NCBI GenBank assembly: GCA_026770025.1
Contig: JAMXDE010000004.1
Coordinates: 3,645,501 to 3,709,500, forward strand
Source: Craspedostauros australis
Lineage: Eukaryota > Bacillariophyta > Bacillariophyceae > Mastogloiales > Achnanthaceae
Length of the DNA: 64,000 nt
Direction: 5' to 3'
Position 1 is the first letter of the stretch. Every line of letters begins with the position of its first letter. The translations under genes and the position numbers were made by a program. Of this stretch, positions 42,794-54,000 are shown in pieces. The notes beneath the pieces were generated by a model. The model had not been told where the DNA came from. It made no database searches and was given only the letters and a program-made list of their open reading frames with translations.

Positions 42794-45700
42794 AACCACC
42801 TCCAGTGCCACGAGCCTGCTGTGGCGAGGTTGCTACTCGTACTTCCACAGTATGATTGATGAAATGTCTGCAATCGCTGCGCTGAGAGTGTACAGCGATC
42901 CCCGCTGGTCGCAGAAGACCGATGGGATTGCGCCACCAAGATCAAGCTCGAACCGGGGGTATGGTACAGTGAAGTCTTTCTGCATATTGTACCATGCACG
43001 CTGTCTTATTCCGTGCCAAAGCCAGAGCATGCAACTATTATACTTCACTTAGAATTGTTGGACTTTGCTTTGGAATTCAATCGAAGTTGAAGCAGCAGCA
43101 TTGGCGACGTGCTCGGGCAACTCCCAATCAGGAGTGGCATTTTTGAACGCCTTTGCCGCTCCATGCACCACGACCACGGGTGGTACGGTAGGCATAATAG
43201 GATGCACTCGCAACTACTGCTACTCTATTAAGAACCTGTGTAAAGCGCTTGGTCAATCATTGAAGACGCAAAGCGCGGTCACGTGCAATGCCTTTGAACG
43301 GCTAGAGTACGGGTACGAGCGCGAGCAGGACTAGTCGTACGTTGATGTGCTATCTCAATGACCTCCTCAGATTGGCGCAGGTGCCGCTTCATTCCTCTCC
43401 ACTGTTCTAACTCTCGTGCAGCTACCATACTTCCGCGAACCATCCCATGTTGGATGAAGCCTTGAATGTTGCTGGACATAGACCCAATTACATTGCGCCT
43501 CATCGTCAGTGCTGCGCGTTCCTTCTCCGCTGTCAGTCCACTCCAAATTCATCGGAGGTGATGTGATGCAAGCGCGATCAGGCAAGGGACACCTGCAACC
43601 ATGCGGTTTCTGCCATCGTAGGAGAACAGATTGACATGTTCCGTGGAACAACAGACAGAAGTAGCACTTCCGAAAGAACCAGATGGCCTCAGGAGCCTCG
43701 TGGCTGTGCTCAGACATCAAGCGCGCCTTCCTGTACCTGGATGGATGCTTGTTCTTGTGCTGTTTGTGGATGCACTTGCACTGGTTGCCAATGATGTTTA
43801 CACACCATTGTGGTACCAAGACTGAACTCAACGAGCCAGAACCTGCACTGATCATGCCATTGGCCGTGCCCGCACATGCTCACAGAGCCTCAGCCAAGGT
43901 CCAAGGGGGAGGGAGACGAAGATGGAGAGGATGACCACCACTACTAGAGCACAAACTCCAGTCACCCCTACCGTTGTCTTCGACATCCATTTACTCGGAG
44001 TTCGGGTAGCTCGCGTCCAGCTGCGTGCTCTCAGGCATGGCAGAATTGTCCTACTGTAAATCTGCTCGTACCGTATTCATACATACCTATTATACGATGA
44101 CATTCACAACCTCTCGAAAACACTACGAGGCGCGATCGATCCCGGTAGCCCAGTCGAAAGATGAAAGACAACAGCGTACAATAATGTCAAAGGCAATCTT
44201 GTGGATAGAAATCTTAATTTGTCGCTCCCTCGCCTTGTTCCTCATTGTCGTACTTTCACATTTTGTCGCAGCCGATCGTGCCAAGAGGCTCGTTGTTGGG
44301 AACGGCGTCATTGGCGGCGGTGATGGAGGCGACTCTCCCTGCAGAACAGAAACATCCGCGCTACTGCACGGTCAAGCCATCCGCTCTTCTCTTCTCTGCT
44401 CTATTTTACTCTGCTTTGCTTTGTGCGTCCGTGTGCGCGAGATGAAGTGCAACTGCTTGACGGACAAGGTCTGGTTGAAGTTGCACTGCATTACTCTTTT
44501 CTTGCACTACATTACGCTTGCATTGCATCGTTTTGAAGCTGCTTTGTGCGTGGCCCATCTTCAGAATTCGTTTTCTCCCGAACGCACCAACTATGGTAGT
44601 ACAACCAAACGGTGCACTGGCGGAAGTGCCGCGGAGTCTCTCGGTACGGTAAACGGGGATAGAATGCGCATATTCTCTGGCGCAAGAAACGGTCAATGAG
44701 CGTTGTCAGAAGTACCTCGATGCCACGCTCCATCCAATCCAGACTGTCCAGGCGGAGAGCAACAGCAAAGGAGACGAATGCGAGCATCGGGATGTGTGAA
44801 TGGTCGGCAGATAGACACCCAAAGCCAGATGATCATCGCGGAGAACAGAAGCCCCAAAGGAAGTCGTGAATGCGGAAACGGCCTGTCCAGGAAGGTGAAG
44901 CATCGTATGTCCTGATTTGGTACCGTTCTCCAAGAACCCCATCCCGTTTGTGCTGCATCTGGTCTGGTGCTGCTGGCATGCAGTTGTGGTCGCAAACATG
45001 TTGCGCCATTTCATGTACAATACTCTACGAGTAGTGTGATAGTGAACAGCACAACCGCGTCGGCGCATCTCATCTGCTCGTGTTGCAATGGATGGACGAT
45101 TCTGCGTGAAGGTATTGATGATTCCATGACGAGTATCATGTTGCAATACTCCGCTGCATCCTCATTGAAGAGTACAAGCGGTGGCAACTCCCCCCAAGTT
45201 TGCTGGCGTTGCTGTGAATGTGGCAGCGACCACACGGAAAACGGCGGCCATGGCACGAACGGTGATGATGATGGCAGTCACGGTGGTATTAACCACAAGG
45301 ATATCAACGAGCCAGGTGACAATAGATCAATGAGGACGGTGATGATGTTGGTAGCACTGCCGTCCTGCGATGCGATAACACTCGGCAAGCACTCTCACAA
45401 TCCGCCACTCCAACGAGCGACGGCATTGGCGACCCCAGACATGCACAAACGGTTGAAGAGCAGATGACAGAAGTGTTGCTCTTGGTGCAAAATGTCAAAT
45501 GCTGAGTCGAACACGAGCCCATCGAGTTGGTGCTGGTAAGGGATATAGTATGCAGGATTGGACACATGGCGGATTCCGGAAGGTGGATCAGAGAAGAAGC
45601 GCGGATGATGCCAAATCGGGACCACCCGAGATGAAGAACCAGTGTTGTTGTCGTACCCTCGATCTGACTGTTGAAGACGTCGACCTGGTTGTTGAAGATA

Positions 45701-46704
45701 CGAATCATTTCCCATTGAAGATGCTTGGCAAGGATGATGCGGTTGGTACGATCCGGCTTCGTTTCCGTAGATCACGCAATCGGATTGACGTTTGGAGCCT
45801 GATAACACCTCACCTCACCGTGTTACCGTGTTCGTGTTGGTGCTTTCGGAGCGGAGTGTGGTTCGGGAGACGCTCGAAATGTGTCTCTGGGTTTCTGTGG
45901 CGGTTTGTAGTGCGGCGTCATGCAAGAAAGCTTCAAACCCGATACGATAAGTCTTGGATGTGTCGTCGAATGAATCCATGTTTGGGATGTGAACCAAACA
46001 CGCAAAATATCGGACAAATAGATAAGCAGAATGCGTGACAGCGAATCAGGAGGGGAACATTGATGCGACACGAATGTGACAAGCATGGACATTGCTGGTT
46101 GTGATTAGGCCCAACCGTCAAAGACCGTGCCGGAGTGATGGCGATCGCAACGCGCCACAGAGATTTCGCGCTTGTTTTTCCAGAGAGCTGTGTTTTCGCG
46201 AAAGCGGCGGAGGCAGTCCAACACTCCTGTTCCTTCTTGCTTGCCTCCTTGGTTGTCTTGCTTGCCTTGGTCGTTTCTTGGTTGGTTGTTTCTTGGTTGG
46301 TCGTTCTTGGTTGGTTGTTGGGTTGATGATCGTAACGTTCTTGTGAGTAGCTCGTAATGGCACGAGTGCAGCGTGGCAACATTGGCGTTGACATCATCAC
46401 CATCATCCATCAAGTCCACCTTGGCGTGGGGTCCTTGCGTTGGAAGGGGGTTGTCGTGAAGGTCTCGCATGGAAGATCAATTCCATCTGACGCAGCATCG
46501 CGAGTCGAAGGAGAGCAAGAAAGGACGCTCAGCCACATCGAATAGAAAGTCGCGCGTCGTCACATCAGCTGCTGGCAGTGCGTTCAAAGCCGACCTGGTG
46601 CTGCGGCAGGCATCTTCGCGCACTCGGATAGACATTGATACCAAAGCTCGCACTAATAGATCGCGCCAATAGATCGTGCTCATACGAGCGCGGATACTGG
46701 CACG
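42794..46704. other. Intergenic, no gene supported (3.9 kb)
   Basis: ORFs of 130-220 codons occur (43367-43855 on -, 44025-44699 on +, 44967-45467 on +, 45499-46038 on +) without ATG-based gene structure or recognisable motifs. A 15-bp tandem repeat with core TTCTTGGTTGGTTGT lies at 46274-46318, about 390 bp before the next start. TACTCTACGAGTAG lies at about 45020. Small spliced genes cannot be excluded. Confidence 0.45.
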
Positions 46705-49700
46705 ATGACATTGTCGCCGATGGAGCCGAGTCCGTCGACAACCTCATCATCATCATCATCAGCAGCAGCAGCAGGAACAGGCACAGCAACAGGAACAATA
46801 ACGACAGGAAGAAAGACAACGCCAGGACCCAACCTGCTGCGCCAAAGCAGCCACGGCCGATCGATCGGCACCAACTCCTCCGCCAGCGGTGGCGCAAACA
46901 ATGGCGCGGGCTTCAACAAGCTCAAGTACATGTTCGAAGCTCCCGAGAACATCCCGACCGCGATGCAGAAGACGCGCGAGAAGTTCGGCTCTGCCGTGCC
47001 TCGCAAGGCGGGAGGCTCCAAGTCTGCCGTGAACAGGCCGGGCTCCGCACGCAGGACGCTGTCGCCGGCGGATCAGTCTCCCAAGCAGACCATCTCGCGG
47101 CGCAACGACTCGAAGGATGCCGGATTGCCCAGCCTCAGGCAGAACGCAAAGTCCAGAAAGGCCAGTCCCCATTCGCCGGCCGGTTACCTCGTCCTATCGT
47201 CGCCCAACGCGCCCAAGCACACCAAGGCCCCCTTGCCGCTCACGCCCGTCGTGCGCAAACCCAACAAGTCGCGCACCATCTCGCCCAACCAACGATCATC
47301 GTCGCCGGGGCTCACGTCGCCTCGACCGCGCGCTTCTCCCATCGAACAACGGCCAGCCTCCCTCGATTCGCCGCAACGCCGAGTCATGCATCGGCGCAGC
47401 GCCACATCCGATGCGCCCATACCCAACGTCATGGCGTTGCCGTTGTCAAGATCGGAACATAACATCCAAAAGACGTCGTCGTCGACCAAGGTCACGGAGG
47501 CCAGCACGGCGCACCACGTCGAACCGAAACTCAGTTTGGACGTTGATGACATCTTCATCGATGACGAACGCAGCGATGGGTACAACGACAGTTCCAACGG
47601 CATAAGGACCGTCGATGCCATGATCCATAATGGCCACAACAACAGCCGGGCGTCGTTGCCACTGTTCGATGCGTCCTACGAATACGTCTCCGCGTCCGAA
47701 GTTGAGTCGGATCTGACGGATGACGATGATGATGACGAGGATAGCGACAGCGACAGCGACAGTGACAGTGATAGCGACAGCGATAGTGATGACGACGATG
47801 ATGAAGAGGATGATGACGACGACGACGACGACGAAAATGATGCCATGCACGAAAAGCCAAAGAGCGGACTATCGAAGGCGATGGAAGGCATCGATGTCAA
47901 TGGCGAGTTCGGCGTGGAGTACCTCATCGAAGCGCTCGATGACGAAGACGCGGCCATGTACGCGGATGACGAGGACGGCGAAGATGAGAAAAGCCGCATC
48001 TCCAACTTTGGACATCGCGGACGATCGCAGGAGAAACGCAGGACGATCAACTCCTCCAAGAAGGGAGGATCCAAGACCAAATCCAAGAGCAAATCGCCAT
48101 CGCGAGGCAGGTCCAAATCCGCGCCGCGTTCCAAGAGCAAAACGCGCGGCGGCAGCAGCGGCGGTGCCAAACGCAAGAAGAAGAAGAAAAAGAAGAAGAA
48201 ACTCACCAAGGCCGAGAAAAGGGCCAAGTACGGAGGCCTCTCCCTCACCTTCGATCGCGACAAGAACCTCGTCGGCGGTGGCGCCAGCAAGGGCAGCCTG
48301 CATTCGATCGCGATCAGCATCTTCAGCGACGGCAGCGACAATAGCAACGCCAAGAGCATGGAGGATGATTCCAGTTACATTGAAGGCATCACAGATGGCA
48401 AGCGCACCGACAAGCCAAAGCCAAGGCCGCTGCGACGTGGCAAACGTCCGCAAATGCGATCCGCGGATAATGAGAATGACAAGCAACACCCACCGAATGT
48501 GCAGGAACCGACCAAGGGGGGCGATGCTGGCAACATCAACAACACCATCATCAACAACAGGAAGGATGCCAAGGATCGCACGAGAGGCAAATCAAAGGAC
48601 AGGAAGAAAGACAAGTACAGAGAGAAGAAGGAAAAAGACAAGGATGGAGGCAAGGAAAAAGACAAGGAGAAAGATAAAGAGCGTGACAAGGAGAAGGAGA
48701 AGGGCAAGACACCTAAACGATCCAAGCGTAACAAGGAGAAGGATGGCGCAGACTTGGGCGGTTCTTTGGAGAGCATCGACTTTGATGGAGACGGTGGAAC
48801 TGGCACCCTCAAACTCAAGAACGGCAGCGGTCGCGGCAAGGAGAAATCATCCTCAGGCTCCGGAGGCAAGTCCGCCAGCAGAGCCAGATCGCGATCCAAG
48901 GGTGCCGTCGACAAGAAGAAGGAAGCGAGGGAACCGCGGGAGAAGCGCGCGCCACCAAGGAGTCGAAGTGCGGGCACATTGACTCCATTCTTCGACAAGT
49001 GGAAGACCATGCGCGCCCAGCGCGATCAGAATGGAGGCAGTATCGAAGACAACAACAGCCAAGAATTCGAAGAGGAGGAGGAGGAGCAACAGCAGGCAGA
49101 GATGCAAGCTGATGAACAGATCGAAGAGGCCAACATGGGCCCTTCTCCCATCTCGATTCTGTTGCAGGAACCAATTCAGGTGGTCACAACGAACAAGGAT
49201 TTCTCCAGCCACAAACGGCGTACGCGCAGCAAGAGCGTGGATGACAAGGCGTTGATATCACCTCGATCAGAGCGCAGCAGGTCGGCAGATCCTCGCAGGC
49301 GAACACGGAAGGGCACGACGAAGCCACCGTTGATACCACCATCGGACACCACGCCGTCAGCTGCAGGCATGCAGGTACCCGGCACGCCTGATTTGAACAC
49401 GAGCAGGGGAGAGCATTCCTTGAGTTCGATTGCGCTCAGCAAGCACGACCTCGACGACTGGAAGTCTGCGTCATCTGGGTCCACCCACAACAAATCCGTG
49501 TCTTCTTCGTCATCCCACGTCGATCTCATCTTTGAAGATGACGAGGACAATTCGGAGATATCGAATGATTACTCGCAGGACGGGGTGACGTTGGATGATC
49601 TGGCGGCCGGTGATGAGACGGAGGGGGTTCGAGAATACCAACTGGGCATCGATCTCAGCGCAAGCCAAGCTCATTTCGACGTCGTGATCAGCAACAGCGG

Positions 49701-50508
49701 CGACAGCGACGATGGCCAGAACAGCAGGGGAGAGAAGGGCGGAGACGGCGAAACAAGAATCAAGCTTGAGACCATCGATGACGAAGCACCGTTCAATGTT
49801 CCCATGGCGTCGAACCAGGCATGCACAGCTTCAACCACGGCATCCGTCATTTCGTACGAGCTCAACAACAGCGGCAACTGCAGCATTCAGCTCGGCCAGG
49901 GCAGTAGCAACATGATTGGCTCGTCACAGCAAGTCGGCAACGACGGCAGCAGCAGCTTTCCGTCGACCAAGGTGAAGCGCAGCCCGTTCGGTGGCAAGGG
50001 ATATTCGGAGGGCATGAGATCGGAAGGTTCGACGCGATCCAAACGATCCACACCCAGCAACCAGGAGAGATGCGAGACGTTGATGCGCTTGCAGATTCGG
50101 AAGATGCAGAGAAAGATCGACGAGTTGCAAATGAAGACGTCGCAGGAGGTCAAGTACATGCGAAAGGAGCTCGAGAGCCGCAAGGAGCATTTGCATCGCA
50201 GAATCAACGGACCGCAGGACCCCATCGACACCTTCCTGGGACTGCGCAAGGAGATCATCCAACAACTGACCGACGAATCGCAACGCCAAAAGGAAGAGGT
50301 CGACGCTCTCACGCAGGATACGCAGGACGAGTTCCAGAAAGCAACAGAACTCAGCTTGTCCATGCAATCGATGCAGATGGAGATCGCAACTGTGACGTCT
50401 TCCATCTTCGAAGCAACCACGTCGTTGGACAGAAGGTCGCAGCAGCAATCGACGTTGCTCGAGAAGATTGAAATCCTGAGCCAGCTCGGTCTCGCTGATC
50501 CAATGTGA
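46705..50508 (+). CDS. Large low-complexity protein with acidic, Lys/Arg-Ser and coiled-coil regions
   Basis: One uninterrupted frame of 1267 residues, ATG at 46705. Regions in order: a Ser/Thr/Ala leader; a short conserved-looking piece, NKLKYMFEAPENIPTAMQKT (about 73-92); a Ser/Pro/Arg-rich part with many SP and RS sites; an almost pure Asp/Ser/Glu run (about 335-380); a basic part with RSKSAPRSKSKTRGG and a Lys run (about 489-501) followed by LTKAEKRAKYGGLSLTF; a KDKEKDKEK-type charged repeat (about 630-675); acidic linkers; and a C-terminal coiled coil (about 1120-1260, MRLQIRKMQRKIDELQMK, then LESRKEHLHRRI). The composition is that of a nuclear scaffold or cytoskeletal linker, but no family was recognised. 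Repeats make antisense and +1 frames look open; this frame is chosen for its ATG and coherent heptads. Confidence 0.8.
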   Translation: MTLSPMEPSPSTTSSSSSSAAAAGTGTATGTITTGRKTTPGPNLLRQSSHGRSIGTNSSASGGANNGAGFNKLKYMFEAPENIPTAMQKTREKFGSAVPRKAGGSKSAVNRPGSARRTLSPADQSPKQTISRRNDSKDAGLPSLRQNAKSRKASPHSPAGYLVLSSPNAPKHTKAPLPLTPVVRKPNKSRTISPNQRSSSPGLTSPRPRASPIEQRPASLDSPQRRVMHRRSATSDAPIPNVMALPLSRSEHNIQKTSSSTKVTEASTAHHVEPKLSLDVDDIFIDDERSDGYNDSSNGIRTVDAMIHNGHNNSRASLPLFDASYEYVSASEVESDLTDDDDDDEDSDSDSDSDSDSDSDSDDDDDEEDDDDDDDDENDAMHEKPKSGLSKAMEGIDVNGEFGVEYLIEALDDEDAAMYADDEDGEDEKSRISNFGHRGRSQEKRRTINSSKKGGSKTKSKSKSPSRGRSKSAPRSKSKTRGGSSGGAKRKKKKKKKKKLTKAEKRAKYGGLSLTFDRDKNLVGGGASKGSLHSIAISIFSDGSDNSNAKSMEDDSSYIEGITDGKRTDKPKPRPLRRGKRPQMRSADNENDKQHPPNVQEPTKGGDAGNINNTIINNRKDAKDRTRGKSKDRKKDKYREKKEKDKDGGKEKDKEKDKERDKEKEKGKTPKRSKRNKEKDGADLGGSLESIDFDGDGGTGTLKLKNGSGRGKEKSSSGSGGKSASRARSRSKGAVDKKKEAREPREKRAPPRSRSAGTLTPFFDKWKTMRAQRDQNGGSIEDNNSQEFEEEEEEQQQAEMQADEQIEEANMGPSPISILLQEPIQVVTTNKDFSSHKRRTRSKSVDDKALISPRSERSRSADPRRRTRKGTTKPPLIPPSDTTPSAAGMQVPGTPDLNTSRGEHSLSSIALSKHDLDDWKSASSGSTHNKSVSSSSSHVDLIFEDDEDNSEISNDYSQDGVTLDDLAAGDETEGVREYQLGIDLSASQAHFDVVISNSGDSDDGQNSRGEKGGDGETRIKLETIDDEAPFNVPMASNQACTASTTASVISYELNNSGNCSIQLGQGSSNMIGSSQQVGNDGSSSFPSTKVKRSPFGGKGYSEGMRSEGSTRSKRSTPSNQERCETLMRLQIRKMQRKIDELQMKTSQEVKYMRKELESRKEHLHRRINGPQDPIDTFLGLRKEIIQQLTDESQRQKEEVDALTQDTQDEFQKATELSLSMQSMQMEIATVTSSIFEATTSLDRRSQQQSTLLEKIEILSQLGLADPM

Positions 50509-51095
50509 GGCAGATGGTCTTTTCGCTCATGTTGGCATCGGCGTTTGGCATTGATGTTTGGGATTGGATGCAATTGGTTTCCTCTACTCCATTACCGCCT
50601 GCTGCAATGGCTGGATGGGAATGGCACATGATGGGATGACGGAAGCACAACAAGTTCAGACACAAACGAATGGAGGCATCGCCACCATCGCAGATTGAGA
50701 TTGCGGTTGCGCTGTATCCCACAAATGTACTAAACATGTTAGACTATGTTTGTACTGCAGTACATAGAATATTACACGTACTTGTTGTATGTACCTTGTT
50801 CTTGCTCAATCGTCACCCCATCCGCCAATGCCTTGATACTGCAAAGTACCATACTACTATACAAAATTCATGTCATTGTATGGCAGAGCATCGGTGCCAT
50901 CGGAGTATTACGCTACTCATGAAGGCAGCAACTTCACCTACTGTTCTATACTGCACTCTACCATGCCGGCACCATTGCCAGTACACGCATGATAAAAACA
51001 AAGCGGACAGCGTATCGCTTCAATCCATTGGAGAGTATGCCAGTAGTAGTAGCCTGTTGGGCTTGAACTAATGTACTCGTAGAGCAGAGCATTAT
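50509..51095. other. Convergent 3' spacer
   Basis: This 587-bp spacer lies between the stop codons of the coiled-coil protein and eIF4G. It is AT-rich, with several TACTC-type words (GGAGTATTACGCTACTCATG near 50899, TGTACTCGTAGAGC near 51073). TTATTTAAAAG sits just beside the eIF4G stop. No coding frame of note. Confidence 0.6.
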
Positions 51096-54000
51096 TTAAA
51101 AGAGCTCCTTGGACAGGGATGCCCAGCCGTCGGCTCCGAGCAACTTGTCGAGGGAGGACTTGGTCGATCCTCCGGCACCGAGCACCTTCTGAACGTCGCC
51201 CTTGCCTCGGCTCTTCTGGATGGCGCCTGCAAGGCTTTTGAGGAACTTGGCAGGGGTTGTTGGGGTGATGGGCTTGACCTTCTCGAGCTGCTCGCACAGC
51301 CATGCGATGTCGACGCCGCCAATCTGCAGCAGCTCGTCGATAAGGGATGCGACGTAGTCGTAAATCTTTGGCGCGTCCATCACGATGCTGTCAATGAATT
51401 CGACCTGCATGCTGACACCCTCGCGAACATCGGCGCTGGTGAGTCTCTTGTTCTTGTACAGCGCGGACAACAGTCCGTTGAGGGCGGTTCTCTCATCGTC
51501 CTTGCAGTCCACCATGAAGTCCATGCCCTTTTCGACGAACTTCATTCCAGTGGCCACCTTGTTCGTCATGACATCATCGTACGACAAAAGAAGCTCCTTG
51601 GTGTTGTTCGGGTCCTGCTTGAATTCCAGAAGCAGAGTCTTAAATTGGCGCTTGAACCGGTCTTCATCATCTTCGCCTGGCCTTGCCTTCGAAGCAGCGG
51701 ACCTGGCTGGGGCCTTTGATGGTGTGTCGTCGGCGGGTGTCGATTGTGCTTGCTTTCCGGAAGGCTTGGGGCCCTTGCCGAATCCGGAGCCGCGACCACC
51801 TCTGTTTCCGCCGCTGCCGCCGCCACCACCACCGCTACCGCCTCCAATGACAGTGAATCCATCGGAATCGGTGTGGCTCTGGGGCTTGGGACGGCCTCCA
51901 CCGCCTCCAGAGAAGCTGGTGCGGTTGTTGTTGCGGTAATCGCCGCTGCCCATTCGGTTGTCTCGGTTGTCTCGGCTGTCGCGTCTTCCACCGTAGCCTC
52001 CTCCGCCACCACCGCCGCGGTTTCCACCACGGTTGCCACCGTAGTTGTTCTGCATGGATTGCTGCGCGGCTTGGCGCTCTTCTCGTTCGAAATCCTTCTT
52101 GATTTCGTCGAGTGTCTTCGCCTTCTCTTCCTCTCGTCTTGGCACCCATCTGTTGCTGCGCAGGTCGATTAGATCCTTGTACAGGAAGCGCGATCGCGAC
52201 GGGGTCTCCTTGCGGGTGCTCAGTTTGGCAATCTTCGTGAAGCAAACATCCATGAAGTCGGCGGCAGCAGGGGTGTCGATCGTGGAACCGATCGTCGTGA
52301 ACATGTTGCAGATGGCCTCGTGATCCTCCTCATCGAGGTCCCAGTCGCCGGTGTCCTTGTACGGTGAGTTCTTGACGTTTGGGTCTTCTGGCTCGATCTT
52401 GACCAATGAGCCGATGCAGAATCTCATGACCTTCTGCTTCAGCAGATTCTTCTTGTACAGCTGACCGATGAACTTGACGTTGCCCAGCACCTGCTTCTTG
52501 ATCTTGATGCGGCTGAACTCCAACTCGCTCTCCTTCTCAGCGCGTTCGGAATCCTTCAGGGCTGACTTCGTCTTGTCGAAGGCAGCCTTCTCCTCCTTCC
52601 ATTTGGTGTAGTAGTCCTGCTCGTTGAACTCGTCCTGGCACTTGTTGAGGAGGAGTCTCTTGAAAGAGTTTTGCTTGTTGGAATCGCTGAGGCATTCGTA
52701 CTCGGAGAGGAAGATTTGGGACATCTGTTGTCCGCAGGCCTCGTGTTCACTGACGGGGAAGAAGACTGAGTAGAATGGACCGGTGGACGCAGCGTCCTTG
52801 TCGGCATCCTCCGCAGGCTTCTGCTTCAGGATCTTGATGAATTTGCCCTTGCGGATGAGCAATTTCTCCAGCTGTAGCTCCATGTCGCCGCGCTCGATGG
52901 GCTTGGAGTCTTCCGGCTTTTGGTTGGTGGCAGCCTCAACGCAAGCATCGACGTTTTCGTACGGACCCATGATCTCCATGTCCGTTGTGTCGACATCGTT
53001 GGACCATCTGTATACGGTGTATCCGCTGGATTCGCCGGCTCCTTCCGCGCTTGTGCTGTTCTCAGTTGGTGGCTCTTCGTCAGACTCGATAACGTGCACG
53101 AAAGCGTTGCCCTGCACGTGCTCGGACAGCATGACGCACAGATCGGCGTACATGTCTCCGAATGAGGATTCGTAGATGGCCTTCTCGTAGACGTTGTGGA
53201 TCATCAATTTGAGCATGTCGTGGCTGAGGATTGGGATTTCGCACATCTGCTTGGCAAGTCTCTGGAACTTCTCCTTGGTCATCTTGTTGAGAATGGACTT
53301 GACCTTCTTTTCGGCCAAGACGAGAGGAGATGAGCTCTTCCTCGGTCGCCATCCGTTGTCGCTCTTGATGAGGGGCGCAACCGGGCCATCGTAGATCGGT
53401 GCCTGGTTCTGACCTTGGCCATGTCCTCCTCCGCCGCGACCACGGCCCTTGTTCTGCGTCGGCGGTGGCGGGGCCTGTCCGCGGGCCCACTGGCCGCCTC
53501 CTCCGCCCTGTCTTCGGTCGCTGTTGCGGTGGTGACCTTCGTTGTTGCCACCCGAGTTGTGTCGGTGGTTCTGCGCCATGCCGCGCTGCCACGAACCGCC
53601 GCCGCCGCCGCCTCCTCCACCGCGTCGACCCCCGTCTCTGTCTCCACCACCGATTCTGGGTCCAAGACCACCTCGACCTCTGGATTCGAGCTTGATTATC
53701 ATCCAGTCCTCTGGGAGATTGTCTGGACGCTTCTTGCATTCTGCCATTTCCTTGAACCTGCGGAGTGCAAAGTGCAATGGGAGTTGTGCGTTTGTGCGTG
53801 CGTGTGTGTATGCGTGTTGGCGGTGAGTTGAGGTAAATCGAAAGCACGTCATGTGTGAGAATCAACCTTCTTGCTTGAGTTGGAGTATGGGAATGCACAA
53901 GAAGACTAGAAACGCAGCAGCAACCACGCAAACCCAACAACGACAAGGGCGACGACAAAGACAAGCATGCAGCACATGGCACATGCAACTCACTTGAGCA

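Noticed and set aside
44025-44699. 224-codon ORF on + with two hydrophobic stretches
   Set aside because: The stretches derive from TTC/CTG-rich simple sequence; no motif, signal or neighbouring exon supports a gene.
47676-48982. Long antisense and +1 ORFs inside the 1267-residue gene
   Set aside because: They are shadows of Ser/Asp/Lys/Arg-codon repeats; poly-Ser on - mirrors GAT/GAC runs on +. Only the main frame has an ATG, coherent blocks and a coiled coil.
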